Assembly: GCF_000721265.1 (NCBI RefSeq) | Contig: NZ_JOFZ01000002.1 | Location: forward strand, 445,666-509,665 | Source: Streptomyces sp. NRRL F-5126 | GTDB taxonomy: Bacteria > Actinomycetota > Actinomycetes > Streptomycetales > Streptomycetaceae | Length of the DNA stretch: 64,000 nucleotides | Reading direction: 5' to 3' | Part shown: one piece after another, positions 63,895-64,000 of the stretch | How the letters are laid out: each line of letters begins with the position of its first letter | How positions within the stretch are numbered: position 1 is the first letter of the stretch | Made by a program: the position numbers and the translations under genes | The notes under the pieces: model-generated | Databases searched by the model: none | Told to the model about the DNA's origin: nothing | Seen by the model: the letters and a program-made list of their open reading frames with translations, nothing else

Positions 63895-64000
63895 TCAGCG
63901 CAGTCGTGCCATGAGGGCGTGTTCGACGAGGGTGATGAGTCCGCTCTTGGCGTCGGCGCGGTGGCGGGCGTCGGTGGTGATGATGGGGGTGTCGGGGCCG
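63895..64000 (-). CDS. CvnD-like GTP-binding protein, C-terminal fragment
   Basis: The last 34 residues of a minus-strand gene running off the right edge. The end TPIITTDARHRADAKSGLIT then LVEHALMARLR matches the C-terminus of conservon CvnD small GTPases, which work with CvnA sensor kinases at the membrane. The rest of a conservon is expected just beyond the window. Confidence 0.72.
   Translation of the reverse strand, partial: GPDTPIITTDARHRADAKSGLITLVEHALMARLR

Overview
The window is a high-GC (roughly 72 percent) piece of a Streptomyces-like actinobacterial chromosome. The evidence is strong third-position GC codon use, many GTG starts, ATGA/GTGA start-stop overlaps, Streptomyces-restricted families (DUF397, Scr1-type HTH, DUF6191, a conservon-type GTP-binding protein) and a core gene order (ligA, a GGDEF-EAL gene, gatC-gatA-small ORF-gatB, ilvB-ilvN-ilvC-serA, proline catabolism, leuB, ilvE, accB-accE). 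From memory this order matches the S. coelicolor SCO5477-SCO5540 neighbourhood; no database was searched. I saw no tRNA, rRNA, transposase, integrase or CRISPR array.

Layout. 1-4434: the end of a peptide ABC transporter (binding protein, one permease, two ATPases). 4632-9419: a TRIC-like channel, a thioesterase, a cysteine desulfurase, a secreted amidase and mnmA; desulfurase and MnmA plausibly form a tRNA-thiolation sulfur relay. 9462-12767 (minus): a complete tripartite tricarboxylate transporter, tctC-tctA-tctB. 12913-17696: GNAT, folD behind a ZTP riboswitch, DUF427, a LOG-family protein, an SDR and a MetE-C-like protein. 17717-22331: ligA and an rmdB-like c-di-GMP gene. 23045-26699: gatC-gatA-small ORF, then gatB after a strong hairpin. 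26757-28064: an ArsB/SLC13-type permease.

28083-37032 is the accessory regulatory part: a DUF397/WhiJ-like HTH/HATPase locus, a minus-strand trio of a small protein, a DUF6879 protein and an NB-ARC-TPR STAND ATPase, then a small ORF coupled to a large LAL (AAA-LuxR) regulator. 37455-38835 (minus): DUF6191 and a lipoprotein sugar dehydrogenase. 39022-44746 (minus): serA, ilvC, ilvN, ilvB and an ilvB attenuator with a 13-residue leader peptide. 44780-47887 (minus): a PAS-GGDEF-EAL protein. Then a hydroxyacid dehydrogenase, a PucR regulator divergent from proline dehydrogenase and P5C dehydrogenase, a 44-aa protein, leuB, ilvE and cimA. The right end has a GH30-ricin glycosidase divergent from a LacI regulator with a palindromic operator between them, YceI, accB-accE, and the tail of a cvnD-like gene.

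Together the genes supply branched-chain amino acids (ilvBNC, leuB, ilvE, cimA), serine, proline-to-glutamate breakdown, Gln-tRNA formation and malonyl/methylmalonyl-CoA. The most notable regulatory signals are the ilvB attenuator with an apparently leaderless leader peptide, the ZTP riboswitch on folD, an 18-bp dyad shared by the 44-aa gene and ilvE, a terminator-like hairpin with a T tract just ahead of cimA, and the WhiJ/STAND signalling island.
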